In this document: piece by piece, positions 1-8,561 of the stretch
How positions within the stretch are numbered: the first letter of the stretch is position 1
Layout of the letters: each line of letters starts with the position of its first letter
DNA from: Halobellus rufus
GTDB lineage: Archaea > Halobacteriota > Halobacteria > Halobacteriales > Haloferacaceae
NCBI RefSeq assembly: GCF_000739575.1
Contig: NZ_BBJO01000009.1
Coordinates: 1-64,000, forward strand
Reading direction: 5' to 3'
DNA length: 64,000 nucleotides
Program-made: the position numbers and the translations under genes
The notes under the pieces: generated by a model
What the model saw: the letters and a program-made list of their open reading frames with translations, nothing else
The model's database searches: none
What the model was told of the DNA's origin: nothing

Positions 1-420
1 GCGACCCCGTTCGTCGAGGGACTGCTGAAAGCGTTCCCCCGCGCGAAGCAGGGCGTCATCAGCGCCGGTCGCGACGAGAGCGCCGGGATGAACGAGGAGG
101 GGAGCTTCCCCATCAGCATCGACTACGTGAAGCTCCCCGAGATCACCGAGGACGACACCGTCATCGTGGCCGATCCGATGCTCGCGACCGGCTCGACGAT
201 GTGCACCGTCCTCGAACACGTCCTGGAATCGGCCGACGTCGAACCCGCCGACCTGTTCGTTCTCTCGGCGGTCTCCGCGCCCGACGGGCTGCTCCGCGTC
301 GGCGAGTCGTTCCCCGAGGCGGACCTCCTGACCGTCGCCATCGACGATCACCTCGACGACGACGGCTACATCATCCCCGGGCTCGGCGACGCCGGGGACC
401 GCGCGTTCCGGACGACGTGA
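1..420 (+). CDS. upp: Uracil phosphoribosyltransferase, 5' end cut by window
   Basis: Makes UMP from uracil and PRPP in cytoplasmic pyrimidine salvage. The reading frame is open from base 1, so the true start lies outside the window; about 139 C-terminal codons are present. The PRPP-binding signature [14 protein letters not shown] is clear, and the C-terminal GDAGDRAF block is typical of the family. The stop at 418-420 is followed by a short gap to a small zinc-finger gene. Confidence 0.95.
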   Translation, partial: ATPFVEGLLKAFPRAKQGVISAGRDESAGMNEEGSFPISIDYVKLPEITEDDTVIVADPMLATGSTMCTVLEHVLESADVEPADLFVLSAVSAPDGLLRVGESFPEADLLTVAIDDHLDDDGYIIPGLGDAGDRAFRTT

Positions 421-511
421 GTTCGGCTCCCGATCGATCGGGACGAGCTCGACCCCCATCGCTTCCGAATCGACGTGAACACCTTTACCGACGCGCCGCA
501 CACGGGCAGGT

Positions 512-727
512 ATGACCGGGAGCGAACCCTGCGATGCCTGCGGCGATCCGATCGAAGAGGCGCTCGCGCGCACCGTCCAGTTGAACGTCGACCGCTCGGA
601 GGTCGACAGTCAGCGGCTCTGCCCGTCCTGCTTCGCCGACTGGATCGAACGCTATCGGACGGAGATGCAACCGCAGGCTCGCGGCGACGACGAGATACGC
701 GGCGACAGCGACATCATCGTCGACTGA
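512..727 (+). CDS. Small CxxC zinc-finger protein, haloarchaeal
   Basis: This 71-residue acidic protein has two CxxC pairs (CDACGDP near residue 7 and CPSC near residue 38), enough for one zinc knuckle. It ends in an acidic tail. Small zinc-finger proteins like this are abundant in haloarchaea and mostly uncharacterised. It follows upp by about 90 bp on the same strand. The function is unknown; metal binding is inferred from the paired cysteines only. Confidence 0.75.
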   Translation: MTGSEPCDACGDPIEEALARTVQLNVDRSEVDSQRLCPSCFADWIERYRTEMQPQARGDDEIRGDSDIIVD

Positions 728-761
728 GATTCGCTCGGGCAGCCCCACGAAGGCGCGCCCC

Positions 762-1610
762 TCACACCGCGTAGAAGCGGGAGTTCTCGCTCGACTCGAA
801 GATGGCGATGTACGGTGAACCGCTCTCGTCGTCGGGGCAAGAGTCGGTCCGCTCGACCGGGAAGGTCTCGCCGGTCGCGTTCGCCGCGTCGAGATACAGC
901 GTCACGGGATACGTCTTCGAGCTGAATCCAAGCACGTGTTCGTTGTACCCGTCCTGGACGTTCAAGTGCGCGCGGACCGGCGGGCGCTCCTCTCGTTCCG
1001 GCTCGCCCGGATGCCTGTACTCGCTCCAGTCACCGGCGGCGCAGACGGCGTAGTTCGGCGTTTCGACCCGCTCGGGGAGCGGCGTAGGGTTGTCGACGAC
1101 GATCGAGGCGACCTGCACGTCCTCGCGGGGCGAGTCGGTGATCTCGATCTGATTCTCGACCTGGAGTTCGTAGGCGAGGCCACCGGAGACCACGTCGACG
1201 ACGAGGACGACCGCGACGATCACCGAGATCGCTCCGAAGAGATAGGTGGCCTGTTTGCCCGAGAGGAGCCGGTTCCCGCCGTCGAAGCGCGTCCGGAGGA
1301 CGAACAGCGCGGCCGCGAGCAGTAGCAGACCGAGGACAGTCGCGCCGCTGCCCAGATCGAACGTGTTCACGACGTCGAAGAAGACGCCGACGATCGAGAC
1401 GACGACGACGCCGTAGCCGAGAAGCGTCAACTGCCGGTCGTCGGTTCGCTGCGAGATCGCGAAGATCCCCGCGAGAAAGCCAACCGCCAGAAGCGTCTTC
1501 GTGACCGGCGAGACGCCCAGATCGACGTTGAGAACGAAGAACAGCACGGCGACGGTCGTGAGCACCGCAGCCGCGCCGTTGAACAGGGTTTCCGAGTCGA
1601 TGGCGACCAT
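762..1610 (-). CDS. Membrane protein with extracytoplasmic C-terminal domain
   Basis: I place the start at the ATG at 1610 (MVAIDSETLF), giving 282 residues; a start nine codons upstream is possible. The N-terminal half has about five hydrophobic helices. The last helix (VIVAVVLVVDVVSGG) leads into a soluble domain of about 110 residues with two cysteines (CAAGDW and DSCPDD) that could form a disulfide outside the cell. I do not recognise the family. It stands alone, with about 300 bp to the next minus-strand gene. Confidence 0.7.
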   Translation of the reverse strand: MVAIDSETLFNGAAAVLTTVAVLFFVLNVDLGVSPVTKTLLAVGFLAGIFAISQRTDDRQLTLLGYGVVVVSIVGVFFDVVNTFDLGSGATVLGLLLLAAALFVLRTRFDGGNRLLSGKQATYLFGAISVIVAVVLVVDVVSGGLAYELQVENQIEITDSPREDVQVASIVVDNPTPLPERVETPNYAVCAAGDWSEYRHPGEPEREERPPVRAHLNVQDGYNEHVLGFSSKTYPVTLYLDAANATGETFPVERTDSCPDDESGSPYIAIFESSENSRFYAV

Positions 1611-1906
1611 ACGAGCCGTTTCGAGAACCCACACCAAGAATGTCGGTGTGAGACAAAGAGCGGTTTCAGCTACGGGGTCGGCGGCGGCGATCGACGGGCG
1701 ACGGCGGCGAACGACCCCCTTCCTTCACCTCGAACCTCGCTTTCATCGGTCGGTTATCGTTCGAAGCGAAGCGTCGGAACCGAACCCCCTTACGATTCCT
1801 GCGGCAATGGTGAGAACGATAGTCATCCGGAGTCGTGGCGCGGTCACTCGGCCGTCGTTGCGCGGCTATCCACTACCGCTCGAGGTCGGCTACCGCACGA
1901 TACCGA

Positions 1907-2632
1907 CTACTGTTCGATCTCGGCGCGGCCGCTCGTCGCGCTTCGGATTCGATCCCGGAGCGCGGCGGCCTCGCCGACGGGGACGCGGACCTCGAAGGCG
2001 ACGTCGGCCTCGTACGCGGCCTCGAACTCGACGTCCGCGCTTTCGAGAAGGCCGCGGACCGTCCCCGAGTCGTCGTACTCGACGGTGACAGCGAACGTCT
2101 CGTGCGGGACCGTCTCGACGACGCCCGCGTCGTCGACCGCTTCCTTGACCGCCCGGGAGTAGGCGCGTGCCAGTCCGCCGACGCCGAGGTTCGTCCCGCC
2201 GTAGTAGCGCGTGACGACGGCGACGACGTTTCTGAGGTCGCGCTGGACGAGGACGTTCAGCGCGGGCTTGCCGGAGGAGCCGGTGGGCTCGCCGTCGTCC
2301 GACTGGTACTCACGGAGCATCGCGGACGGTGTGGGAGGGTTCGGTTTCGACGGGGCCGATCCCCCAGTGGAACTCGACGAGGATGGAGCGCCACCCGACT
2401 GCGACGAGGAGGAGTCCGAAGCGGGAACGCGGTAGGCGGGGACGTTGTGCGTCGCGTCCGAGTGTCGGTCTCGAATCCGATCGACGAACGACTCGGCCTC
2501 CGCGACCGTGTTCGCCGGGGCGACGTAGCCGATGAACTCCGAGCCCTTGATCTCGAAGCGGGCTCGACCGCGACCGGCCACGGTCTCGAAGGCGTCGGGG
2601 TGCGTTTCGGGTCGATCGGACGAGTCGGTCAC
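1907..2632 (-). CDS. IMPACT/YigZ family protein (UPF0029)
   Basis: This 241-residue protein starts at a GTG. The N-terminal UPF0029 domain carries the hallmark block SDDGEPTGSSGKPALNVL followed by RYYGGTNLGVGGLARAY. A C-terminal alpha/beta domain (DUF1949-like) covers roughly residues 165-235. Relatives include yeast Yih1/mammalian IMPACT, which modulate Gcn2, and bacterial YigZ, whose role is unsettled. A Ser/Gly/Pro-rich insert of about 30 residues sits between AYRVP and MLREYQSDDGEPTG, where most homologues have a tight turn. It is a monocistronic-looking minus-strand gene. Confidence 0.85.
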   Translation of the reverse strand: MTDSSDRPETHPDAFETVAGRGRARFEIKGSEFIGYVAPANTVAEAESFVDRIRDRHSDATHNVPAYRVPASDSSSSQSGGAPSSSSSTGGSAPSKPNPPTPSAMLREYQSDDGEPTGSSGKPALNVLVQRDLRNVVAVVTRYYGGTNLGVGGLARAYSRAVKEAVDDAGVVETVPHETFAVTVEYDDSGTVRGLLESADVEFEAAYEADVAFEVRVPVGEAAALRDRIRSATSGRAEIEQ

Positions 2633-2712
2633 AGAGGACTGTAGCGCCGGGTTCGGTGAAAAGGATTCGCGTCCGCGGGTCGCAGTGGTTCGCGTCCGCG
2701 AGTTGAGAAAAG

Positions 2713-3216
2713 TCAGGCGATGCTGACGCGTCGGACGAATTCGAGCGCGGAGAGCTCGTTGAGCAGGTCACCCGGCAGCGGGTCGTCGGTCACGACGTAC
2801 AGTTTCGGCTCGTCGGTGAACTCGGGGTCCTCGCTGATCGTCTGTCGAATCGAGATGCCGCGTTCGGCGAGTCGAGACGTGACCTCGGCGACGATTCCGG
2901 GCTGCTCGGCGTCGTTGGGTTCGATCGTCAGGACCGAGAGGTCGAGGACGGGCGCGAGGTCCATCAGGCTCGGGAACGACGAGATGTTCTGGAAGATGCG
3001 TCTGAGCTCCTCGTCCTCGAGGATGGCCGTCGTCGTGGAGTCGACGACGCGGCGGTCGACGTCGATCTCGCGGGCGATTCCGGTGTTCGGAATCTCGATG
3101 CCGCCGGAGACGACTCGACCGTCGTCGTTGACGGAGAATCCGCGTTCGAGGAGCAGGCGGATGACCGCCTGTTGGCTCGGGCTTCCCTCGAACTTCTGCA
3201 TGATCTCGTCGAACAT
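2713..3216 (-). CDS. ACT-domain amino-acid-binding regulator
   Basis: This 167-residue protein has an N-terminal helical/winged segment (MFDEIMQKFEGSPSQQAVIR), a central sensor-like part, and a C-terminal ACT domain from about residue 95 (LSVLTIEPNDAEQPGIVAEV). The order of a putative DNA-binding N-terminus plus ACT matches archaeal regulators of amino-acid metabolism. It lies just downstream of orc1, in the same orientation and about 100 bp away. The regulated pathway cannot be told from the sequence. Confidence 0.75.
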   Translation of the reverse strand: MFDEIMQKFEGSPSQQAVIRLLLERGFSVNDDGRVVSGGIEIPNTGIAREIDVDRRVVDSTTTAILEDEELRRIFQNISSFPSLMDLAPVLDLSVLTIEPNDAEQPGIVAEVTSRLAERGISIRQTISEDPEFTDEPKLYVVTDDPLPGDLLNELSALEFVRRVSIA

Positions 3217-3322
3217 CCGTCAGCACAGAGCAGTCCCATCGCTATTATAGTAGCGTTTGAACGGTGGTGTTTGCACGGGTGCGTTCGACCCCGCGCCGCT
3301 CGACGGGCCGGAGGGGTCGGTT

Positions 3323-5368
3323 TCAGTTGTCGAAGCGCGCCTGCACGAACGGCTGGGCGTTCTCGATGTCGCCGAGGCGGGAATCGGAGAGGAGAACCGC
3401 CTCCGTTTCGTCCAGCGGGACCGAGAGCGAGATCTCCTTCGTCCGGCCGTAGCGTCCCTTCGAGACGACGACGGCGTTGACGATCCCGAGCATGTCGAGT
3501 TCGGAGATGAGGTCGGTGACCCGCCGTTGGGTGAGGACGTCGGCGTCGATCTCCTCGCAGAGGCGCTTGTATATGTTGAACACCTCGCCGGTGTTGACGT
3601 TGTGGACCCCGTTCTTTTCGAGCAGGATCGTCGAGAAGAGGACGATCTTCGATTGGGTCGGCAGCGTGCGGACGACCTCGACGACGCGGTCCAGTTCGAT
3701 CTTGTCTTGGGCCTGCCGGACGTGCGCCTCCTCGACGGTGTCGGCCTGTCCCCGCTCGGCGAGTTCGCCCGCCGTGCGAAGCAGGTCTAAGGCTCGGCGG
3801 GCGTCGCCGTGTTCTTGCGCGGCGAAGGCCGCACACAGCGGGATGACGTCGTCGGTGAGCGCGTCGTCTTTGAACGCGACGTTCGCGCGGTGCTGGAGGA
3901 TGTCTCGGAGCTGGTTGGCGTCGTACGGCGGGAAGACGATCTCCTCCTCGCCGAGGCTGGACTTCACCCGGGGATCGAGGAAGTCGGTGAACTTCAGGTC
4001 GTTCGAGATGCCCATGATCGAGATCCGGGAGTTGTCCAGCTCGGAGTTCATCCGCGAGAGGTTATACAGCGTATCGTCGCCGGACTTCTCGACGAGTTTG
4101 TCGATCTCGTCGAGCATAATGACGACGACGCGCTCCTCGTAGTCGACGGCGTCGAAGAACGTCGAGTACACCCGGTCAGTCGGCCACCCCGTCATCGGAA
4201 CGGGCTCCATCTCCTCGCGGTCGGCTTCGAGTTCCTCGATCCGCTCGGCGACCGCTTCGGCCGTCTCGTAGGCAGACCCGTCGAGGGCCGCGGAATCGGA
4301 TTCCGCGCGCGAGCGGAGCTCCGTGAGTTCGTCGAGTTCGTCGTCGACGAGCGCCTGGTTCTTCTCGATGAACTTGTTCGCCAACTGCGCGAGCACGCGG
4401 TACTGCGTGTCGGTGACCTCGCAGTTGATGTACTCGACCTCACAGGGGACGTCGTACTTCTTCGACGTCGATTCGAGCTCCTGACTGACGAACTTCGCGC
4501 TCGCCGTCTTTCCGGTCCCAGTTTTGCCGTAGATCAGGATGTTCGAGGGCGTTTCCCCCCGGAGCGCGGAGACCAGAATCGTCGCCATCTGGTTGATCTG
4601 CTCGGTCCGATGCGGGAGTTCGTGGGGCGTGTACGAGGGACGGAGGACCTCCTTGTTCTCGAAGATCGGCTCGCCGGAGAGCAGGTCGTCGAACAGCCCC
4701 TGACTGTCGCCGTCGTCGTCGAGAACGACCTCGTCGAGACTGACGTCGGTGCCGGTCGACGACGAACCGCTCGCCGAGTCGCTCGGGCCGATACTCTCCT
4801 TGATGTCGATGTCTTCGGCAGTGACCGGGCGGTCTATCGAGTCTGCGGCGATATCGCCCGACGTGCCGTCGGTCTCGGCCGAGTGTCCGTCGGAAGTCGC
4901 GTCGGACGGACTTGCGGCAGAATCTCCACTTGAAGCGGAGGGGTCATCCGACGTGGAAGAGCCGTCGACTTCCGTCCCGTCGGTCGGTTCGGTAGCAGTG
5001 ATCTCTCGTTGGGAGCCCTCAGTCCCGGACGGCGAGTCGGTACGCTCGTCCGGTTGCGGACTTTTCGCGTTCGGCTGCGGATCGGCGATGGTCGATTGGG
5101 CATCGTCGGTAGACGACTGCGAATCGCCAGCGGTAGATCGCGAATCGTCAGCGGCTGACTGCCGGTCGTCACCACCCACTCGCGGGTGTTCGAGCGCACC
5201 GTCTTCAGACTGCGGATCACCGTCACGACCCTCGGACGGGAGGTCGTCTTCAGTCTGCTCGGCCTCCGCGGCGGAAGGCCGTTCAGCCTCCGTTAATCCC
5301 TCCTTACGCGTGTGCTTTTCTGCCTCAGTCGGCCCATCGTCGTCGCCGGACTGTGGATCTTTTTCCAT
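3323..5368 (-). CDS. orc1: Origin-linked Orc1/Cdc6 replication initiator
   Basis: An AAA+ initiator that binds origin recognition boxes and loads the MCM helicase. Walker A (GKTGTGKT) is at residues 281-288 and Walker B (VVVIMLDEID) at about 414-423. The C-terminal winged-helix domain starts near residue 580. At 681 residues it is far longer than the usual 400: residues 1-230 form an acidic Ser/Asp/Gln-rich disordered extension with degenerate repeats, and a coiled insert (about 340-390) lies between the Walker motifs. It diverges from the origin at 5.84-6.09 kb, and an ORB-like site overlaps its 5' leader, so autoregulation is plausible. The match to AAA+ Orc1 is certain; the exact start in the disordered region is less so. 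Confidence 0.95.
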   Translation of the reverse strand: MEKDPQSGDDDGPTEAEKHTRKEGLTEAERPSAAEAEQTEDDLPSEGRDGDPQSEDGALEHPRVGGDDRQSAADDSRSTAGDSQSSTDDAQSTIADPQPNAKSPQPDERTDSPSGTEGSQREITATEPTDGTEVDGSSTSDDPSASSGDSAASPSDATSDGHSAETDGTSGDIAADSIDRPVTAEDIDIKESIGPSDSASGSSSTGTDVSLDEVVLDDDGDSQGLFDDLLSGEPIFENKEVLRPSYTPHELPHRTEQINQMATILVSALRGETPSNILIYGKTGTGKTASAKFVSQELESTSKKYDVPCEVEYINCEVTDTQYRVLAQLANKFIEKNQALVDDELDELTELRSRAESDSAALDGSAYETAEAVAERIEELEADREEMEPVPMTGWPTDRVYSTFFDAVDYEERVVVIMLDEIDKLVEKSGDDTLYNLSRMNSELDNSRISIMGISNDLKFTDFLDPRVKSSLGEEEIVFPPYDANQLRDILQHRANVAFKDDALTDDVIPLCAAFAAQEHGDARRALDLLRTAGELAERGQADTVEEAHVRQAQDKIELDRVVEVVRTLPTQSKIVLFSTILLEKNGVHNVNTGEVFNIYKRLCEEIDADVLTQRRVTDLISELDMLGIVNAVVVSKGRYGRTKEISLSVPLDETEAVLLSDSRLGDIENAQPFVQARFDN

Positions 5369-5374
5369 TCGTGT

Positions 5375-5395
5375 ACCCCCTCATTTCGACTGGAA
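5375..5395 (-). promoter_or_regulatory. Third ORB-like site in the orc1 leader
   Basis: Read on the minus strand, this site begins TTCCAGTCGAAATGAGGGGG. It keeps 15 of 20 core positions of the two strong ORBs, including TTCCA, GAAA and the G run. It ends 7 bp upstream of the orc1 start codon, in the same orientation as the left ORB. Binding by Orc1 there could repress its own transcription or translation; that is inference. Confidence 0.5.
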
Positions 5396-5847
5396 ATCAC
5401 GCCCCGCAGAGCCGGTAGATAGCCGAAAGCGGGAGAGAAAAACGAATTCAGCCGTTTCTCTTTCGTAGACGTGTCCAGTTGATGCAGACGAAGCAAAGGA
5501 CCAGCCACTACAAAAAACTTGTCTCTTTCTTGTTGGCTTCGCTTGCGAGCAGCGTGGGGTGACGAACTCTCGTAGGCAGTCGCTACCGGAGACGAGTAAC
5601 GAATCTAATCCGCGCGGCACAGAACCGAACGGATTCTGGATCCGATAGATCGTGCGGCTCGGATTCCATCTCCCGCCTAAGTGGCGGTGGTCTGTTCGGA
5701 GCCACTGGACTATCCGTTCTCTCCTTGGGTTGTCGAATCTTCCGTCCGTAGTTCTCACGTCTGTCTCAGTCGGCCGCTGTCTGATCACTCAAAGTCCCCC
5801 CGGTAGGTCGTCCCCGAGCGTCAGACCGTAAGCTGGTCTCTCCCCCT

Positions 5848-5873
5848 CCCCCACCCCTTCGTTTCAGGTGGAA
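5848..5873 (-). repeat. Origin recognition box, left
   Basis: Read on the minus strand it starts TTCCACCTGAAACGAAGGGG and continues into a G-string. It matches the right box at 25 of 26 positions in inverted orientation. The GAAAC-N-AAGGGG core is the archaeal ORB signature with the haloarchaeal G-rich extension. Confidence 0.9.
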
Positions 5874-6060
5874 TGCGGTGAGTGTATCCCCTCGCATTGC
5901 AACCGGAGTTAAAATTCAGTAATATACTTACTAAACTTAAATAACTATAAGGTTGAAATTAATTGTATTCTTGCAGTGCGGGTCCGGTTTATGATATCGG
6001 ATAATAAAACCACCGTTTCTTAGAGCCGCCTCCGGCGACCCCTCCCCCACCTACGTCGGG

Positions 6061-6086
6061 TTCCACCCGAAACGAAGGGGTGGGGG
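6061..6086 (+). repeat. Origin recognition box, right
   Basis: It starts TTCCACCCGAAACGAAGGGG and continues TGGGGG. It is the inverted partner of the left box, differing at one base. It lies about 240 bp upstream of the GTPase gene. Confidence 0.9.
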
Positions 6087-6329
6087 GCATCGCTCTCGTC
6101 GCCGGCGTTGACGTCGGCATCGGAAGCCCACTACTCGCCGGGGAAGACGACTCTACCTCAGGACGATTGCGACGGAGACGCGCGATCTCGAACGGTATAC
6201 AGCGATTAAACACCGGACGTCTCCTCGTAACGGGGTCACTCTGTCTGACGCAGTGTTTAAGTGAACACGGAAATGTGGTACCTCCATACGCCCTCCACGA
6301 CCCGGTATCGGGAGGCGCGGGAGGCCAGG

Positions 6330-6971
6330 ATGGGACTGTTCACAGACCTCAGAGACAGCATCTCACGGGCCGTCGACCGGATGTTCTCGGACGCCGAGCC
6401 GAAACGGATCGGCATCTACGGACCGCCGAACGCCGGGAAGACGACCCTCGCAAACCGAATCGCACGTGACTGGACGGGAGACGCAGTCGGCCCGGAGAGC
6501 CACATCCCGCACGAGACGCGACGCGCGCGCAGAAAGGAGAACGTCGAGATCGAGCGCAACGGCAAGAGCGTCAGTATCGACATCGTCGACACGCCCGGCG
6601 TCACGACGAAAGTCGACTACAAGGAGTTCCTCGAACACGATATGGAGAAGGACGACGCCGTCCGTCGCTCCCGGGAAGCGACCGAGGGCGTCGCCGAGGC
6701 GATGCACTGGCTCCGCGAGGACGTCGACGGCGTGATTTACGTCCTCGACAGTTCCGAGGATCCGTTCACCCAGGTCAACACGATGTTGATCGGGATCATC
6801 GAGAGCCAGGACCTCCCGGTGCTCATCTTTGCGAACAAGACCGACCTCGAGGACTCGAACGTCCAGCGCATCGCGAACGCGTTCCCGCAGCACGAGACGG
6901 TCCCGCTGTCGGCGCTCGAGGGGAACAATATGGACGAAGTGTACGGGAAGATCGCGGAGTACTTCGGGTGA
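6330..6971 (+). CDS. oapA: Origin-associated Era-like GTPase
   Basis: This 213-residue P-loop GTPase has G1 GPPNAGKT at residues 31-38, G3 DTPG and G4 NKTD. Start chosen at MGLFTDLRDSISR, because the upstream in-frame extension has no conserved character. It is the first gene right of the origin and is probably co-transcribed with the next two. An inverted repeat GTGTT-N6-AACAC (6253-6268) overlaps a TATA-like TTTAAG about 70 bp upstream. In haloarchaea a GTPase, a DUF2073 protein and a zinc-ribbon protein occupy this exact position (oapABC). A role in origin or chromosome maintenance is known only genetically in other species; the symbol rests on synteny. Confidence 0.85.
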   Translation: MGLFTDLRDSISRAVDRMFSDAEPKRIGIYGPPNAGKTTLANRIARDWTGDAVGPESHIPHETRRARRKENVEIERNGKSVSIDIVDTPGVTTKVDYKEFLEHDMEKDDAVRRSREATEGVAEAMHWLREDVDGVIYVLDSSEDPFTQVNTMLIGIIESQDLPVLIFANKTDLEDSNVQRIANAFPQHETVPLSALEGNNMDEVYGKIAEYFG

Positions 6972-7366
6972 CCACGATGCCGGAAGCGACACCCGGAGAT
7001 TCCAGAAACGGCGTCCAGATCGACCTCATCAGCGGCGCGCGGATGGAGGGGCTCACGAGTATGGAGAAGATCCGACTCATCCTCGACGGCGTCCGCGAGG
7101 GAAACATCGTCGTCCTCGAAGAGGGACTCGCTCCCGAGGAGGAGTCGAAGCTCATCGAAGTCACGATGACCGAGATCAGCCCCGACGAGTTCAACGGGAT
7201 CGAGATCGAGACGTACCCCCAGTCCGGCGGCAGTAGTCAGGGAATCCTCGGCCGGATTATGGGCAAAGAGTCGACGAAGAAGCTCACCGTCATCGGTCCC
7301 GCGAACCAGATCGAGACGCTTCACAAAGACGAGAACCTCATCAGCGCGCTCGTCTCCCGAAAGTGA
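6968..7366 (+). CDS. oapB: DUF2073 origin-associated protein
   Basis: A GTG start at 6968 overlaps the stop of the GTPase gene (GTGA), indicating translational coupling; an ATG three codons in (6977) is the alternative. The product is about 130 residues and soluble, with the DUF2073 core (GVQIDLISGARMEGLTSMEK; IRLILDGVREGNIVVLEEGL). No catalytic motif is visible. In archaeal genomes DUF2073 almost always accompanies this GTPase, suggesting a physical partner. The name follows the haloarchaeal oriC1 neighbourhood. Confidence 0.85.
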   Translation: MTTMPEATPGDSRNGVQIDLISGARMEGLTSMEKIRLILDGVREGNIVVLEEGLAPEEESKLIEVTMTEISPDEFNGIEIETYPQSGGSSQGILGRIMGKESTKKLTVIGPANQIETLHKDENLISALVSRK

Positions 7367-7422
7367 TGACTCCGCACGCACCACGTCTGCGACGGCGCGC
7401 GCGGCCTCGATAACCCACAACG

Positions 7423-8298
7423 ATGCCTCACGAATGCACAAACTGCGGACGCGTGTTCGACGACGGGTCCAAGGAGATGCTGTCGGGCTGTCCGAACTGC
7501 GGCGGCAACAAGTTCCAGTTCCGACCGTCGACGGCGACAGACCCGGGCGAGGCCGCCTCGAACGAACCCGCGCCCCGTTCCGACCCGACGCCCGACCGCC
7601 CGGAGGGTGCGGACCGATCGACCCCCACGTCCGACCGTCCGGCGGCGACGTCCGACGGCTCGAAGGCGACTCCTGACCACTCGGCGACCACACCCGAAGA
7701 GGCCGACAGCCAGAGTTCGGACCGAACGCGGCTGTCCCCCTCGTCGAAAGCGTGGCCGGGACAGGACGACGATACTCGACCCGCGGATGGACCGTCGGAG
7801 CCCTCGGCCGAACCGCGAACCGATCCGGCCTTCGGCGGTGACGACGCCGCCGAAACCGACACCGACGCTGCCGAGGCCGACACCGACGCTGTCGAAGTCG
7901 ACACCGACGGTGCTGAGTTGTCCGCCGACGAATCTATCGAGGACAACGCACAGGCGAGCGCCCGAAGCGAGGTCGTCTCGCCAGACGAACTGGCGGCGGC
8001 GAGCAGATCGAGCGCAGCGGAAGACGAGTCCGAAGACGCGGCTTCCCGTCCGTCCGACTCGGACGGCCGCGTCATCGAACCATCGAGCGACGACCGGCCC
8101 GACCTCGAAGACCTCCGCGCGGAACTCAATCAGCAGTTCGAGAGCATTCGAATCGTCGCCCCCGGCGAGTACGAACTCAACCTCATGGAACTGTACGACC
8201 GCACGGAGTACATCATCTCGCTGCAGGAGGACGGCCGCTACGTCATCGAAGTCCCGGACACGTGGGATACGACTCCAGACGACTCCTCGGAGTCCTAG
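7423..8298 (+). CDS. oapC: Zinc-ribbon protein OapC-like, origin-associated
   Basis: This 291-residue protein has three parts. An N-terminal zinc ribbon holds CTNCGRVF and CPNCGGNKF (residues 4-28). A long acidic, Pro/Ser/Thr-rich disordered linker runs from about 30 to 225. A conserved C-terminal domain (about 225-285) contains ESIRIVAPGEYELNLMELYD. The ribbon plus C-terminal domain is the archaeal Zn-ribbon family found next to oriC1. The linker carries imperfect DTDAAEA-type repeats around 7855-7910 and is likely to vary between strains. It follows the DUF2073 gene by 56 bp. Confidence 0.85.
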   Translation: MPHECTNCGRVFDDGSKEMLSGCPNCGGNKFQFRPSTATDPGEAASNEPAPRSDPTPDRPEGADRSTPTSDRPAATSDGSKATPDHSATTPEEADSQSSDRTRLSPSSKAWPGQDDDTRPADGPSEPSAEPRTDPAFGGDDAAETDTDAAEADTDAVEVDTDGAELSADESIEDNAQASARSEVVSPDELAAASRSSAAEDESEDAASRPSDSDGRVIEPSSDDRPDLEDLRAELNQQFESIRIVAPGEYELNLMELYDRTEYIISLQEDGRYVIEVPDTWDTTPDDSSES

Positions 8299-8383
8299 TC
8301 GGAATGCCACGCTCGGGCGGTCACCGGCCGTCGGGGGCGCGGTCGATTGAAGCTTTTATGCGCTCTGGCTCTGACGTCAACGT

Positions 8384-8473
8384 ATGAGTCAAGCGACCAA
8401 GATCGTCCTCGGTACCGTGGGTGTGTCGGCCGTTCTCGCCATCGCGATCGTCTTCGCGCTGGCGTTCGGGTAG
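8384..8473 (+). CDS. 29-residue single-helix membrane peptide
   Basis: A short frame encodes MSQATKIVLGTVGVSAVLAI and ends in FALAFG. It is one hydrophobic helix with a short charged N-terminus, so a membrane microprotein is likely. It lies between oapC and a DUF-type gene, both on the same strand. A TATA-like TTTTATG about 30 bp upstream (8354-8360) fits a leaderless transcript. Nothing about function can be said. Confidence 0.55.
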   Translation: MSQATKIVLGTVGVSAVLAIAIVFALAFG

Positions 8474-8561
8474 TCGTAGCCGTTCCCTCGCCGTCTTCGC
8501 TACAAGGCCCCATCGGACGCTCGATCGCTCCCCTGAAACCGTCTCGTCCCCAACAGCGCCT

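Larger units (their letters stand above)
5841..6087. other. Replication origin (oriC1-type): inverted ORBs around an AT-rich element
   Basis: Two 26-bp boxes in inverted orientation frame about 190 bp. The stretch 5905-6010 is strikingly AT-rich against a very GC-rich background, as expected of a duplex unwinding element. Each box ends in a run of G on its outer side, the haloarchaeal G-string. The layout of orc1 on one side and the oapABC-like operon on the other matches the conserved primary origin of haloarchaeal chromosomes. The intergenic stretches 5396-5840 and 6088-6329 show no convincing gene. Confidence 0.9.

Noticed and set aside
5381..5788. A 135-codon minus-strand open frame between orc1 and the left ORB
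   Set aside because: Its composition is unlike haloarchaeal proteins (few acidic residues, many Arg, Ser and Cys), it has no ribosome-binding site and overlaps the orc1 leader; origin-flanking non-coding DNA is more likely.
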